Shown here in pieces: positions 8,898-17,150 of a stretch of 64,000 nucleotides of DNA. The DNA is from LMUY01 sp964247705 (GTDB taxonomy: Bacteria > Pseudomonadota > Alphaproteobacteria > Acetobacterales > Acetobacteraceae). The DNA lies in NCBI GenBank assembly GCA_964247705.1, contig CAXTVQ010000016.1:1-64000 (forward strand), read 5' to 3'. The stretch's first letter is position 1; each line of letters begins with the position of its first letter. The position numbers and the translations under genes were made by a program. The notes beneath the pieces are model-generated. The model had not been told where the DNA came from, did not search any database, and saw only the letters and a program-made list of their open reading frames with translations.

Positions 8898-9772
8898 GTG
8901 GCTGGATCGCCGCCTATCTGCCGCTGCTGGCCAGCGCGATCCTGGATTGCGGCTTCGCCTTCTCGCAGTACGTGGTGCTGCGCGCGGGCGTGTTCTCGGT
9001 GGCGACCGCCGGGTTCGCCTCGCTCGGCGCCTATGCCGGCGCGCTGCTGACGATGCGGCTCGGCCTGCCGCCCGCTCTCTCGCTTTGCGGCAGCCTGGTC
9101 ATCGGTGGGCTCGCCGGCGCGCTGCTGTCCATCCCGCTGGCACGTTTGCGCGGCGTGTTCCAGGCGATCGCGACCCTGGCTTTCGTGCAGATCGTGCTCT
9201 CGGTCTCGCTCTTCGTCGAGCCGCTCACCGGCGGCGCGCTGGGCCTCAACGGCATTCCGCAGGCGGTGCAGGTGTGGCACCTCGCCGTCTTCTTGCTGGT
9301 GCTGCTGTATCTGCTGCACGCACTCGGAGGGTCGTCCATCGGACGCGCCTTCGATGCCGCCCGGCAGGACGAGACGGTGGCGGTGGCGCTGGGCATCTCG
9401 GTCGTGCGCTACCACGCTCTGGCCTTTACGCTGTCGGGCGCGATCGCCGGGTTCACCGGGGGGCTCTACGCGTTCAACCGTTTCAGCCTGGTGCCGGACC
9501 AGTTCGGTTTTTCCATGCTGGTGGCGAGCCTGGCCGCGGTCGTGCTGGGCGGCCGGATCTCGGTGCTCGGCCCCGTGGTCGGCACCGCCGTGCTCGCCGT
9601 GCTGCCGGAACTGGCGCGCAGCTTCGCCGAGCAGCGCTACCTGCTGCACGGCACCCTGTTGGTGCTCGTCATCATCTTCCTGCCGGACGGCATCGTGGAC
9701 ACGGCGAAATTCCGTTTGCGGCAACGCTGGGCCGCGCAGGAGGGAGCCATCCGTGGCCACGCTGCGCACTGA
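8894..9772 (+). CDS. livM: Branched-chain amino acid-type ABC permease LivM
   Basis: This is the second HAAT permease (292 residues). Family marks include VLRAGVFSVATAGFASLGAYAGA-type helices early on, the SIGRAFDAARQDETVAVALG coupling loop (about residues 146-165) and GGLYAFNRFSLVP. Its ATG overlaps the livH stop as ATGA, implying translational coupling. Its 3' end overlaps livG by 20 bases. Confidence 0.92.
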   Translation: MSGWIAAYLPLLASAILDCGFAFSQYVVLRAGVFSVATAGFASLGAYAGALLTMRLGLPPALSLCGSLVIGGLAGALLSIPLARLRGVFQAIATLAFVQIVLSVSLFVEPLTGGALGLNGIPQAVQVWHLAVFLLVLLYLLHALGGSSIGRAFDAARQDETVAVALGISVVRYHALAFTLSGAIAGFTGGLYAFNRFSLVPDQFGFSMLVASLAAVVLGGRISVLGPVVGTAVLAVLPELARSFAEQRYLLHGTLLVLVIIFLPDGIVDTAKFRLRQRWAAQEGAIRGHAAH

Positions 9773-10520
9773 GGCGGTGAGCAAGCGGTTCGGCGGGGTG
9801 GAGGCGGTGCGCGGGCTCACGATTGCGGTCGAGCCGGGCCGCATCACGGGGCTGATCGGACCGAACGGCGCCGGCAAGACCACGATGGTCAACCTGATCA
9901 CCGGCATGCTGAAGGCGACCGGCGGCCGCATCCTGTTCGGCGAGCGCGATATCACCACGCTGCCCCCCAGCGCCGTCGCCCGCCTCGGGATCGCCCGCAC
10001 CTTTCAGAACATCCGCCTCCTGAAGGAAGCGAGCGTTCTCGAGAACATCGTCGTCGGCTTCCACTGCCGCGAGGAGACGAGCTTCGTCAGCAACCTGCTC
10101 GGCCTGCCGGCGGCCCGGCGGGAGCGCCGCCGCTTCACCGAGGCAGCCCGCGCACTCACCATCCGGTTTCGCATGGCGGACCTGGCCGATCGCCCGGCCG
10201 GCACGCTGTCCTACGGGCACCAGCGGCGGATCGAGATGATGCGCGCCCTGGCGATGCGCCCCGCTCTGCTGCTGCTGGACGAGCCGGTGGCGGGCATGAA
10301 CGACGTGGAGGCGGACGAGCTGGGCGCGATCTTCCGCGGCCTGGCCGATGACGGGCTCGCCGTGCTGCTGATCGAGCACAACATGCGCTTCGTCACGGCG
10401 TTGTGCGACACGCTGTACGTCGTGAGTTCCGGGCAGATGATCGCCGCCGGGCCGCCCGGAGTGGTGATGCAAGACCCAGCCGTGATCGCCGCCTATCTCG
10501 GGGATGACCCGAATGCTTGA
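9753..10520 (+). CDS. livG: HAAT ABC transporter ATPase LivG
   Basis: The 255-residue nucleotide-binding subunit has Walker A (GPNGAGKTTMVNLITG), a Q-loop with ARTFQNIRLL, a divergent ABC signature (LSYGHQRRIEMMRAL) and Walker B (LLLLDEPVAGMN). The last motif, with its GMN ending, is typical of LivG. I read a GTG start at 9753, with GGGAG 6 bases upstream, inside the livM 3' end. The livF gene begins 8 bases after its stop. Confidence 0.93.
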   Translation: MATLRTEAVSKRFGGVEAVRGLTIAVEPGRITGLIGPNGAGKTTMVNLITGMLKATGGRILFGERDITTLPPSAVARLGIARTFQNIRLLKEASVLENIVVGFHCREETSFVSNLLGLPAARRERRRFTEAARALTIRFRMADLADRPAGTLSYGHQRRIEMMRALAMRPALLLLDEPVAGMNDVEADELGAIFRGLADDGLAVLLIEHNMRFVTALCDTLYVVSSGQMIAAGPPGVVMQDPAVIAAYLGDDPNA

Positions 10521-10528
10521 GACAGCCC

Positions 10529-11272
10529 ATGCTTGAAGTCTCCGGCGTAGGCGTGACCTATGGCGGCGTGCAGGCGCTGCGGGGCGTGTCGGTCAGCGTG
10601 GCGGAGGGCGGTATCGTGGCGCTGATCGGCCCGAACGGCGCCGGCAAGACCACGCTGCTGAACGCGATCTGCGGCTCCGTCAGGCCGGGCGCCGGGCGCG
10701 TCGTGTTCGACGGCCGGGACATCACCGGCACGCCGGCGCATCGCGTGGCGCGGATCGGCTTGCTGCACGTGCCGGAGGGGCGGCAGATCCTGGGGCCGTT
10801 GAGCGTGCGGGAAAATCTCGAGCTGGGCCGCCTGGCGCTCGGACGCCGCGGCAATGCCGGGCCCGATCCGTTGGCCCGCATTTTCGCCCTGTTCCCGATC
10901 CTCGAGAAACGCCAGTCGCAGGCCGGCGGCTCGCTGTCCGGCGGGGAGCAGCAAATGCTGGCGATCGGGCGCGCGATGATGGGCCGCCCACGCCTGCTCC
11001 TGCTGGACGAGCCGAGCCTCGGCCTGTCGCCACTGATCACCGGCCAGGTTTTCGAAGCGCTGCGGCAACTGAACGCCGAGGGGCTGACCATCCTCCTGGT
11101 CGAGCAGAACGCGCGCCGGGCGCTCGGCATCACCGGCCATGCCTACGTCATCGAGCAGGGCCGTATCGTGCAGAGCGGCCGCAGCGCGGACCTGTTGGAT
11201 GATCCGGACGTCATCGCGCACTACCTCGGCCAGGGCGGCCGGGCCAAACCAAAGATGGAGGAACGGCTATGA
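10529..11272 (+). CDS. livF: HAAT ABC transporter ATPase LivF
   Basis: This is the second nucleotide-binding subunit (247 residues): Walker A GPNGAGKTTLLNAICG, the LivF-specific LLHVPEGRQILGPLSVREN, signature LSGGEQQMLAIGRAMM and Walker B LLLLDEPSLGL. The ATG at 10529 gives the standard LivF N-terminus (MLEVSGVGVTYGG). A TTG at 10517 overlapping the livG stop is an alternative. The stop overlaps the start of the binding-protein gene. Confidence 0.93.
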   Translation: MLEVSGVGVTYGGVQALRGVSVSVAEGGIVALIGPNGAGKTTLLNAICGSVRPGAGRVVFDGRDITGTPAHRVARIGLLHVPEGRQILGPLSVRENLELGRLALGRRGNAGPDPLARIFALFPILEKRQSQAGGSLSGGEQQMLAIGRAMMGRPRLLLLDEPSLGLSPLITGQVFEALRQLNAEGLTILLVEQNARRALGITGHAYVIEQGRIVQSGRSADLLDDPDVIAHYLGQGGRAKPKMEERL

Positions 11273-12411
11273 CCACTCTCACGCGGCGTGCATTCGGCGG
11301 CGCGGCACTCGGCACCGGGCTTGGGCTGATCACCCCCGCCCGCGCCCAGGCGGCCGAGGTGGTGGTCGGCATGGGCATGGCGCTGACCGGCAACTACGCC
11401 TTTGCCGGCGTGCCGGTCGCCAATGGCGTGAAGATCGCGGTCGCCGAGATCAACGAGGCCGACTTCCTCGAGGGCCGCCGGATCAAGCTGCTGACCGAGG
11501 ACGACGCCAGCGACAAGAGCCAGATGATCACCCTGGTCAACCGGTTCGCCTCCGTCGACAACGCCGCTGCGGTGATCGGCCCGCTGTCGAGCCTCGAGGC
11601 GCTGGCGGCGGCGCCGGTCGCGAACGCACAGAAGATCACGCTTATCTCGACGGGTGTGTCGCCGGACATCCTCAAGGCCGGCCCATGGTCGTTCAAGGTG
11701 ATGAGCCCGCCCGCGGTCACCATGCAGTCGCTGGCGGCCTATGCCGTGACCACGCTGAAGGCCAAGCGTGCCGCCTTGCTGACCGTGCGCGACAATGATG
11801 GGTTCATCACGCAGAAGAACGCCATGCGCGACTACTTCAAGGCGCACGGCGTGGAGGTGGTGAGCGACGACTCCGTCGCCGCATCGGATGTGGATTTCAC
11901 CGCGGTCGGCACCAAGCTGGCAGACGCCGATCCGAGCGTCGTGTTTTTTGCCATGCCGGCGGAGCAAGGCGCCAGCCTCGTGGTGCAGGCGCGGCAGGCC
12001 GGGTTGGACCAGGGTGTCCGCTTCCTCGGGCCGCAGGCGATGGCAGCGGAGTCGCTCATCCGCATCGGCGGCAAGGCGGTCGAGGGCTCGGTGGTCGCGG
12101 CAGACTACTTCGCCGGGTCGAACACGCCGCTCAATGCCGAGTTCGTCAAACGCTACCGTGCGGCATACAACACCGATCCCGAGAATTGGTCCGGGATCGG
12201 TTACGCGATGATGTACCTGGTCGCGACTGCGATCCGCACGGCCGGACCCGGGGGCGATCGGAACGCGGTACGGGCGGCGCTGGCTGCCAGCAAGGACGTG
12301 CCGACGGTTCTTGGCGACGGCAGCTACAGCCTCGATAACGCCCGTGACGCATCGTACGGAGCAACGCTCATCACCGTCACGGATGGCAAGTTCGCCGTCG
12401 CGCCGCCTTGA
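11269..12411 (+). CDS. Periplasmic binding protein, LivJ/LivK type
   Basis: This 380-residue type 1 periplasmic binding protein supplies substrate to the upstream permease. It has a Tat-like signal (TRRAFGGAALGTGLGLI, cleavage near ARAQA), then VVVGMGMALTGNYAFAGVPV, the family's GPLSSLEALAAAPVAN segment and LDQGVRFLGPQAMA. The ATG overlaps the livF stop (ATGA) and has GGAGGAACGGCT before it. It is the last gene of the operon; a short hairpin follows. The ligand is unknown. The setting argues for an organic acid used by the divergent catabolic genes rather than an amino acid, which is inference. Confidence 0.92.
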   Translation: MTTLTRRAFGGAALGTGLGLITPARAQAAEVVVGMGMALTGNYAFAGVPVANGVKIAVAEINEADFLEGRRIKLLTEDDASDKSQMITLVNRFASVDNAAAVIGPLSSLEALAAAPVANAQKITLISTGVSPDILKAGPWSFKVMSPPAVTMQSLAAYAVTTLKAKRAALLTVRDNDGFITQKNAMRDYFKAHGVEVVSDDSVAASDVDFTAVGTKLADADPSVVFFAMPAEQGASLVVQARQAGLDQGVRFLGPQAMAAESLIRIGGKAVEGSVVAADYFAGSNTPLNAEFVKRYRAAYNTDPENWSGIGYAMMYLVATAIRTAGPGGDRNAVRAALAASKDVPTVLGDGSYSLDNARDASYGATLITVTDGKFAVAPP

Positions 12412-12415
12412 GTCG

Positions 12416-12434
12416 CTCCGCTCGGGATGCGGAG
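12416..12434 (+). terminator. Weak hairpin after liv operon
   Basis: CTCCGC and GCGGAG form a perfect 6-base-pair stem with a 7-base loop, 5 bases after the binding-protein stop. The following bases are moderately AT-rich (ATCGGAATTT) but contain no true T-run, so it may be only a partial or Rho-assisted terminator. Confidence 0.35.
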
Positions 12435-12603
12435 ATCGGAATTTAACATTGGTTAAAACCGCGCGCTCTGGTAAACGCGCCCGAACTGGAACGGGCGTGA
12501 GTGGGATGAGTGATCTCGGCATCGTAAACGGCCGGAGAGCGCCTCCTGCCGCCTGGCTACATGATGGCTGTGACTCGTTCGTTTGACGGTCCTCGAGGCC
12601 GCG

Positions 12604-13815
12604 ATGGATGGGATGGCCATCGTTCTAGGCGGCAGCTCCACGGCTTATCTCGCCCTTTGCCTCGCCCATGCGGCCCGTTTCAGGCCAGGCATGCCTCGGG
12701 CTCCAGGCCGCGATCTGCCGCCCCTTACGGTGCTCAAGCCGCTGCATGGCGACGAGCCTCGGCTGGAGGAGGCACTGCGCTCGTTCTGCACGCAGTCCTA
12801 TCCGGGAAAGCTGCAGATCGTGTTCGGTGTCGCGGATCCGACTGACACTGCCGTCCCCTTGGTGGAACGCCTCATCGAGCAATTCCCGGATCTCGATCTG
12901 GTTCTCGTGCGCGGCACTGGCGGGCGCGGAACCAACCGCAAGGTCGCCAACCTGCTCGGCATGCTGCCCGTCGCGCGCCACGGTCTGCTGGCGCTATCCG
13001 ATAGCGATGTGCTGCTAGCCGGGCCGGACCATCTGGCGGCCGTCGCCGCCGAACTGGAGCTGCCATCGCCACCGAACGGCCTGGCGGCGGGCGCTGTGAC
13101 GTGCCTCTATCGGGCCTGGCCCATGCCTGACGCCGCCTCGCGCTTTGCGGGCATGCACATCGACCACCATTTCCTGACATCGGCCTTGGTGGCGCGCCGT
13201 TTTGGGCCGCCCGACACCTGCTACGGCAAGCTGACGATGCTCCGGCGGGACACGCTGGATACGGCGGGCGGCCTGGACGCGCTGGCCGATCAGGTTGCGG
13301 ACGACGCGGCGCTCGGCTGGATGCTGCGCAAGGCCGGGTATGGCGTGCGCGTGTCGATGCTGCTGGCCAGGACGGTCGTTTCGGAAACGGCGGGTTCCCT
13401 GTGGCGCCACGAGCTTCGCTGGGCCGGCACGGTTCGCAGCACGGAACCCGCCGGGCACGCGATGACCATCATCACGCACTGCCTTCCCATCGTCGCGGTT
13501 GCCGCCGCAGTGCAGCCGGACGCAGTCACGGCCGGAGCGGCGGTCATCCTACTCGCCCTGCGGACGGCGCTGCACCGGGTCATGGCCCGGCGCCTGGGCA
13601 CAGACCCGGCGCCGGTCTGGCAGATCGCCGGGCGGGAGGCCGCGTGCTTCGCCATTTGGCTGGCCAGCTACGCCCAACGAACGGTCGAGTGGCAGGGCCG
13701 GCTTCTCACATTGGGCATTGCGGGCGGGATCGCCGCGAGCCGGCCGGCTTTGGGACCTCGTCGGGGCGGGGTGTCGCATAGCGTGGAGCCGGCCGTCCTC
13801 GGCGAGAGTCGCTGA
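12604..13815 (+). CDS. hpnI: Hopanoid-associated glycosyltransferase HpnI
   Basis: This is a GT2/GT21-type membrane glycosyltransferase of 403 residues resembling HpnI, which transfers N-acetylglucosamine to bacteriohopanetetrol. Visible motifs are LTVLKPLHGDEPRLEEALRS, NRKVANLLGMLPVARHGLL, the DSD motif (LSDSDVLL), the ADDAALG acidic motif and the RW motif (HELRWAGT). An N-terminal helix and C-terminal hydrophobic segments anchor it. ATG 12604 has GAGG 7 bases upstream; ATG 12613 is a close alternative. An hpnL-like gene follows 40 bases later, which supports the hopanoid call. HpnK, the deacetylase partner, is not in the window. Confidence 0.78.
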   Translation: MDGMAIVLGGSSTAYLALCLAHAARFRPGMPRAPGRDLPPLTVLKPLHGDEPRLEEALRSFCTQSYPGKLQIVFGVADPTDTAVPLVERLIEQFPDLDLVLVRGTGGRGTNRKVANLLGMLPVARHGLLALSDSDVLLAGPDHLAAVAAELELPSPPNGLAAGAVTCLYRAWPMPDAASRFAGMHIDHHFLTSALVARRFGPPDTCYGKLTMLRRDTLDTAGGLDALADQVADDAALGWMLRKAGYGVRVSMLLARTVVSETAGSLWRHELRWAGTVRSTEPAGHAMTIITHCLPIVAVAAAVQPDAVTAGAAVILLALRTALHRVMARRLGTDPAPVWQIAGREAACFAIWLASYAQRTVEWQGRLLTLGIAGGIAASRPALGPRRGGVSHSVEPAVLGESR

Positions 13816-13855
13816 TGCGCCGCGGGCCGGACAGTTACCGCCAGGGCGGGGTGGC

Positions 13856-14839
13856 ATGACGCTGCGGTCCTGGCTTGCGATCGTGGCCGGACTGGGGTTG
13901 ACCGCCTTGCTCCTGATGCGGATCGGGCTGTCGTCGGTCGGCGACGCCATCGTTGCCGCGGGCTGGGCTGGGATCCTCGCCGCCACCGCATTGCACGTGC
14001 TGGCGCAGGTGATTTGCGCCGCGGCCTGGTGGACGCTGTGGCCGTCCGATCCTGGTGCGGGCCGCCCAACCTACCCGCGTATGGTCGCGATCCGCATGTT
14101 GCGTGACTCGATGGGTGAGGTCTTGCCCACGGTCCCGCTCGGCGAGCTGGCTGCGATCCGGGAGCTGATGCGGACTGGACTGAGTGCGGTCGAGGCCTCC
14201 GCAGTGACGATCGCCGACGTGACGACGGAGCTTGCCGGCCAGGTCGGGTTCTCGGTGATCACCTTCGCCCTGGTCGCGCTGCCGGACCTTCGAGCCTGGC
14301 GATATCTTGGCGTATCCGGCCTGGCCGGCACCGTGTTCATCTTCGCCGGTTGCCTATGGGTGCAATACTCGGGTGGCCGGCAGCTTGCGCGGCTGTGCGG
14401 CGGCGCAGTGCCTTTGCTGCGCGAAATCCCGCAGGTATGGGACCGGCTCAGCGCGGAGTTGCGGCGCGTCTATGGCCGGCAGGGCAGGATCGCGATCGCA
14501 GCCGCGATCCAGTTGGCTGCGTGGTTCGTCGGCGGCTTGCAGTCCTGGACGGTGCTGCGGATCATGGGCACGCCCGTGCCGCTGACGGGCGCACTGGCGC
14601 TGGAAGCGTTCATGTTCAGCGTGCACCGGGTCGCGCCCACGCCCGGCGCGGTCGGCGTGCAGGAGGGCGGTTATGTCCTGGCCGGGTCGGCGCTCGGCAT
14701 CGATGATGGGACGGCGCTGGCGCTCTCGCTCGTCAAGCGGGCACGCGACCTGCTGGTGGCAGTGCCCGTGATCCTCGTGTGGCAGGCTGTCCGGGCCCGC
14801 CGGACTCGCCGGACCGCAATCAGCGGGGTGCAGTTTTGA
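13856..14839 (+). CDS. hpnL: HpnL-like integral membrane protein
   Basis: The 327-residue protein is almost entirely hydrophobic helices and belongs to the lysylphosphatidylglycerol-synthase transmembrane superfamily (PF03706), to which HpnL belongs. Features are an N-terminal helix (LAIVAGLGLTALLLMRIG), a GEVLPTVPLGELAAIR loop, DVTTELAGQ, and the late HRVAPTPGAVGVQEGGYV segment typical of the superfamily. It follows hpnI closely, so the pair is probably one unit acting on hopanoid head groups or their translocation. The exact role of HpnL is not settled in the literature known to me. Confidence 0.72.
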   Translation: MTLRSWLAIVAGLGLTALLLMRIGLSSVGDAIVAAGWAGILAATALHVLAQVICAAAWWTLWPSDPGAGRPTYPRMVAIRMLRDSMGEVLPTVPLGELAAIRELMRTGLSAVEASAVTIADVTTELAGQVGFSVITFALVALPDLRAWRYLGVSGLAGTVFIFAGCLWVQYSGGRQLARLCGGAVPLLREIPQVWDRLSAELRRVYGRQGRIAIAAAIQLAAWFVGGLQSWTVLRIMGTPVPLTGALALEAFMFSVHRVAPTPGAVGVQEGGYVLAGSALGIDDGTALALSLVKRARDLLVAVPVILVWQAVRARRTRRTAISGVQF

Positions 14840-14947
14840 AGCCCGTTGCGAGAAGGGTTGGCCTATTCGAGATCACGGGCTGATGTGGATGGCACGATCC
14901 ACCTGGCGTGCTCCCGGCCGCTCCGCTCGCCCGCCACGTCGCGGTCG

Positions 14948-15550
14948 CTACGGCTCTTGCGCCGGTTGGCCCGATGAGCTTGCCAACGTGATCTGCCGGA
15001 TCGTTCCTGAGATGTTTTCGGGCGTCAGGATGTAGTCGATGCATCCGCTGGCGATCGCGCTGGCGGGCATGTCCGGTTCTTCCGCCGTATCCAGCTTCTG
15101 CGCGATGGTCACGCCGCCGACCTCGCGGATTTCGCAGAGCGCGTCCGCTCCGTCGCCGTCGAACCCTGAAACGATGACGGCGATCAGCTTGCCGTGCCAA
15201 TGCTGCGCGATGGAACGCAGAAAGACCGTGATGACATCGGGCCACCCCCTCGGTTTTGAGATCGGCTTGAGACGGAACTCGCCATCAAGCACGTGCAGAT
15301 CACGTTGCGGTGGGATGATGAACACGCAGTTGGGCTTGATGTGCAGGCCTTCGGTAATGAGTGCGACCGGCATCTCCGTGTAGGAGGGGAGGATTTCGTG
15401 CAGGAGCGTGGCCGTCTTTCGCAGGTGATTGACGATCACCACCGCCACGCCGAGATCGTCTGGTAAGTTCCGCAACAGACGTATGTAAGCGTCGAGTCCT
15501 CCGGCGGAGCCACCGACGCAAACCAATGGGAAATCTTGTTTCATTTCCAT
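14948..15550 (-). CDS. Stand-alone CheB-type methylesterase domain protein
   Basis: The 200-residue product is only the C-terminal catalytic domain of a chemotaxis protein-glutamate methylesterase; there is no receiver domain. The catalytic triad is recognisable: Ser15 in CVGGSAGGLDAY, His42 in VIVNHLRKTA, and Asp133 in SGFDGDGADAL. PNCVFIIPPQRDL and EEPDMPASAI are also family-typical. No CheR, receptor or CheA gene is nearby, so it may act outside classical chemotaxis, like CheB domains found with hybrid sensor kinases. The start at 15550 is ATG after GGAACGGG; a second ATG at 15544 is possible. Confidence 0.86.
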   Translation of the reverse strand: MEMKQDFPLVCVGGSAGGLDAYIRLLRNLPDDLGVAVVIVNHLRKTATLLHEILPSYTEMPVALITEGLHIKPNCVFIIPPQRDLHVLDGEFRLKPISKPRGWPDVITVFLRSIAQHWHGKLIAVIVSGFDGDGADALCEIREVGGVTIAQKLDTAEEPDMPASAIASGCIDYILTPENISGTIRQITLASSSGQPAQEP

Positions 15551-15629
15551 CCCGTTCCACGCCCGTCAGCGAATGACCACATTTTTGCAAGCATAGCGGG
15601 TCGGGTACGCTGTACGGGACAGTGCGCCA

Positions 15630-17105
15630 TTACAGCGCCGCGCGCGAGCCACTGCGTCGCTTCCGGAGCTTTGGCGGGATCGATCGAGCGGGGGGAAACG
15701 CACGCCGGATCTTCGCCAACGAACGTGCCAAGCGCCGCGCGGCCCACCCGAACAGCCGAGCCTCGAACCCGGCAAACGCCGCGGCTTTGGACAGCTCGGA
15801 GCGGGTCGGGTAGGCGACGATGGTTTCTGCCAGCGACCACAGGCTGGCGTTGTTTCGCAGCACGAGACTCCAGGGGAGCAGCATCTCCCCGGCGTGGCTA
15901 CTCAGGATCGTCACGCCGACCACCCGCCGGTTCGCCCGGATCAGTTTGACGAAGCCCGTCGTGTCGCCCTCCGCCACTGCGCGGTCGTTGTCCGACAACG
16001 CTTCGCGGGACACCTGAACGTGCCTGTGCCGGGTGCGGGCCTGCTGTTCTGTTACGCCGAGTTGGGCGAGTTCCGGCGCGGTGTACGTCACCGAGGGCAA
16101 CAGGCCGTAGCGTGCCGGGCTGGGCAGGCCGAAGCCGATCGCCGCCACCGCCAGCGTGCCCTCGTAGCTCGCGGCATGGGTGAAGCGGGGGCCAGCCCGG
16201 CAATCTCCGATGGCGAAGATCGCCTTGTTCGTCGTCCGCCGGCGCTGGTCGACGACGATGCCGTCCGGCCCCGCCGCCACGCCGGCGCTGTCGAGGCCCA
16301 GGCCTTCCAGCCGTGCTTGCCGGCCGGTGGCAATCAGCAGATGCGATCCGTGGACTGCCGGGCCGCCCGCCTGATCGAGACGGATCCCGCCGGGCTCCCC
16401 CGACGCGGCCGTTACGGAAACTTGGTCATGCAGGGTGATCCCCTCGGCAAGCAGGACGCGGCGAAGCGCGCTGGCGGCCTCCGCGTCCGCGGCGCCGAGC
16501 ACCGTCCCGCTATCGAGCAGCGTCACGGCGGACCCGAGGCGGCGGAAGGCTTGCGCCATCTCCACCCCGATCGAACCGCCGCCCAGGACCACCAAGTGGC
16601 TCGGCAGCATTTCGAGCCCGAACACGGTCTCGTTGGTGAGGAACGGCGTGTCGGCCAGTCCGGGGATTGCAGGCACCGCCGGATCGGACCCGGTCGCCAG
16701 CACGATTCGCGGGGCGTATAGGTGGCGGCTGCCCACAGCCAAGCTGTTGCGGCCGGTCAGCTTCGCCTCGCCGCGGATCACTTCGACGCCCCAGGCGGCG
16801 AAACGGGCTTCGGAGTCGTGCGGCGCGATGGCGGCAATAGCGGCTTGGACATGCGCGCGGACCGCCGCGAAATCGATGGTTGGGCCGGGGCCGGTCACGC
16901 CGAGAGCAGTGCCACGCATGGCCTGGGCCCGGTGCGCCGCCGCCAGCAGCGCTTTGGAGGGCACGCAACCGGTGTTGAGGCACTCGCCTCCCATGCGGTC
17001 CCGCTCGATCAGGGCGACACGCAAGCCGAGCCGCGCGCAGCCGCCAGCTGCCGTCAAACCCGCCGAGCCTGCGCCGACCACGACGACATCGTGCGTCCAA
17101 ACCAA
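15630..17105 (-). CDS. Pyridine nucleotide-disulfide oxidoreductase (mercuric reductase/lipoamide dehydrogenase-like)
   Basis: A 491-residue FAD/NAD(P) flavoprotein. The FAD fold VVVVGAGSAGLTAA is at residues 7-20 and the redox-active disulfide (Cys42, Cys47) lies in GGECLNTGCVPSKALL. A second nucleotide fold is at VVLGGGSIGVEMAQAF, and IFAIGDCRAGPRF closes the FAD site. In the dimerisation domain the usual catalytic HPT-x-x-E motif reads AYPTRSELSK, with tyrosine in place of histidine, and a roughly 50-residue arginine-rich tail follows. It is therefore unlikely to be a true lipoamide dehydrogenase. Start TTG at 17105 with GGAGGG upstream. It lies 45 bases downstream of the DUF2064 transferase gene, probably in one operon. 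Confidence 0.85.
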   Translation of the reverse strand: MVWTHDVVVVGAGSAGLTAAGGCARLGLRVALIERDRMGGECLNTGCVPSKALLAAAHRAQAMRGTALGVTGPGPTIDFAAVRAHVQAAIAAIAPHDSEARFAAWGVEVIRGEAKLTGRNSLAVGSRHLYAPRIVLATGSDPAVPAIPGLADTPFLTNETVFGLEMLPSHLVVLGGGSIGVEMAQAFRRLGSAVTLLDSGTVLGAADAEAASALRRVLLAEGITLHDQVSVTAASGEPGGIRLDQAGGPAVHGSHLLIATGRQARLEGLGLDSAGVAAGPDGIVVDQRRRTTNKAIFAIGDCRAGPRFTHAASYEGTLAVAAIGFGLPSPARYGLLPSVTYTAPELAQLGVTEQQARTRHRHVQVSREALSDNDRAVAEGDTTGFVKLIRANRRVVGVTILSSHAGEMLLPWSLVLRNNASLWSLAETIVAYPTRSELSKAAAFAGFEARLFGWAARRLARSLAKIRRAFPPARSIPPKLRKRRSGSRAAL

Positions 17106-17150
17106 CTCCGTCCCTCCAGCAATGCGGTTGCGGCGATATGGGCTTGGCGC

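Noticed and set aside
14840..14902. Small inverted repeats (AGCCCGT/ACGGGCT and GTGGAT/ATCCAC) between hpnL-like and CheB genes
   Set aside because: One has a 28-base loop and the other only six pairs without a T-run; too weak to call a terminator.
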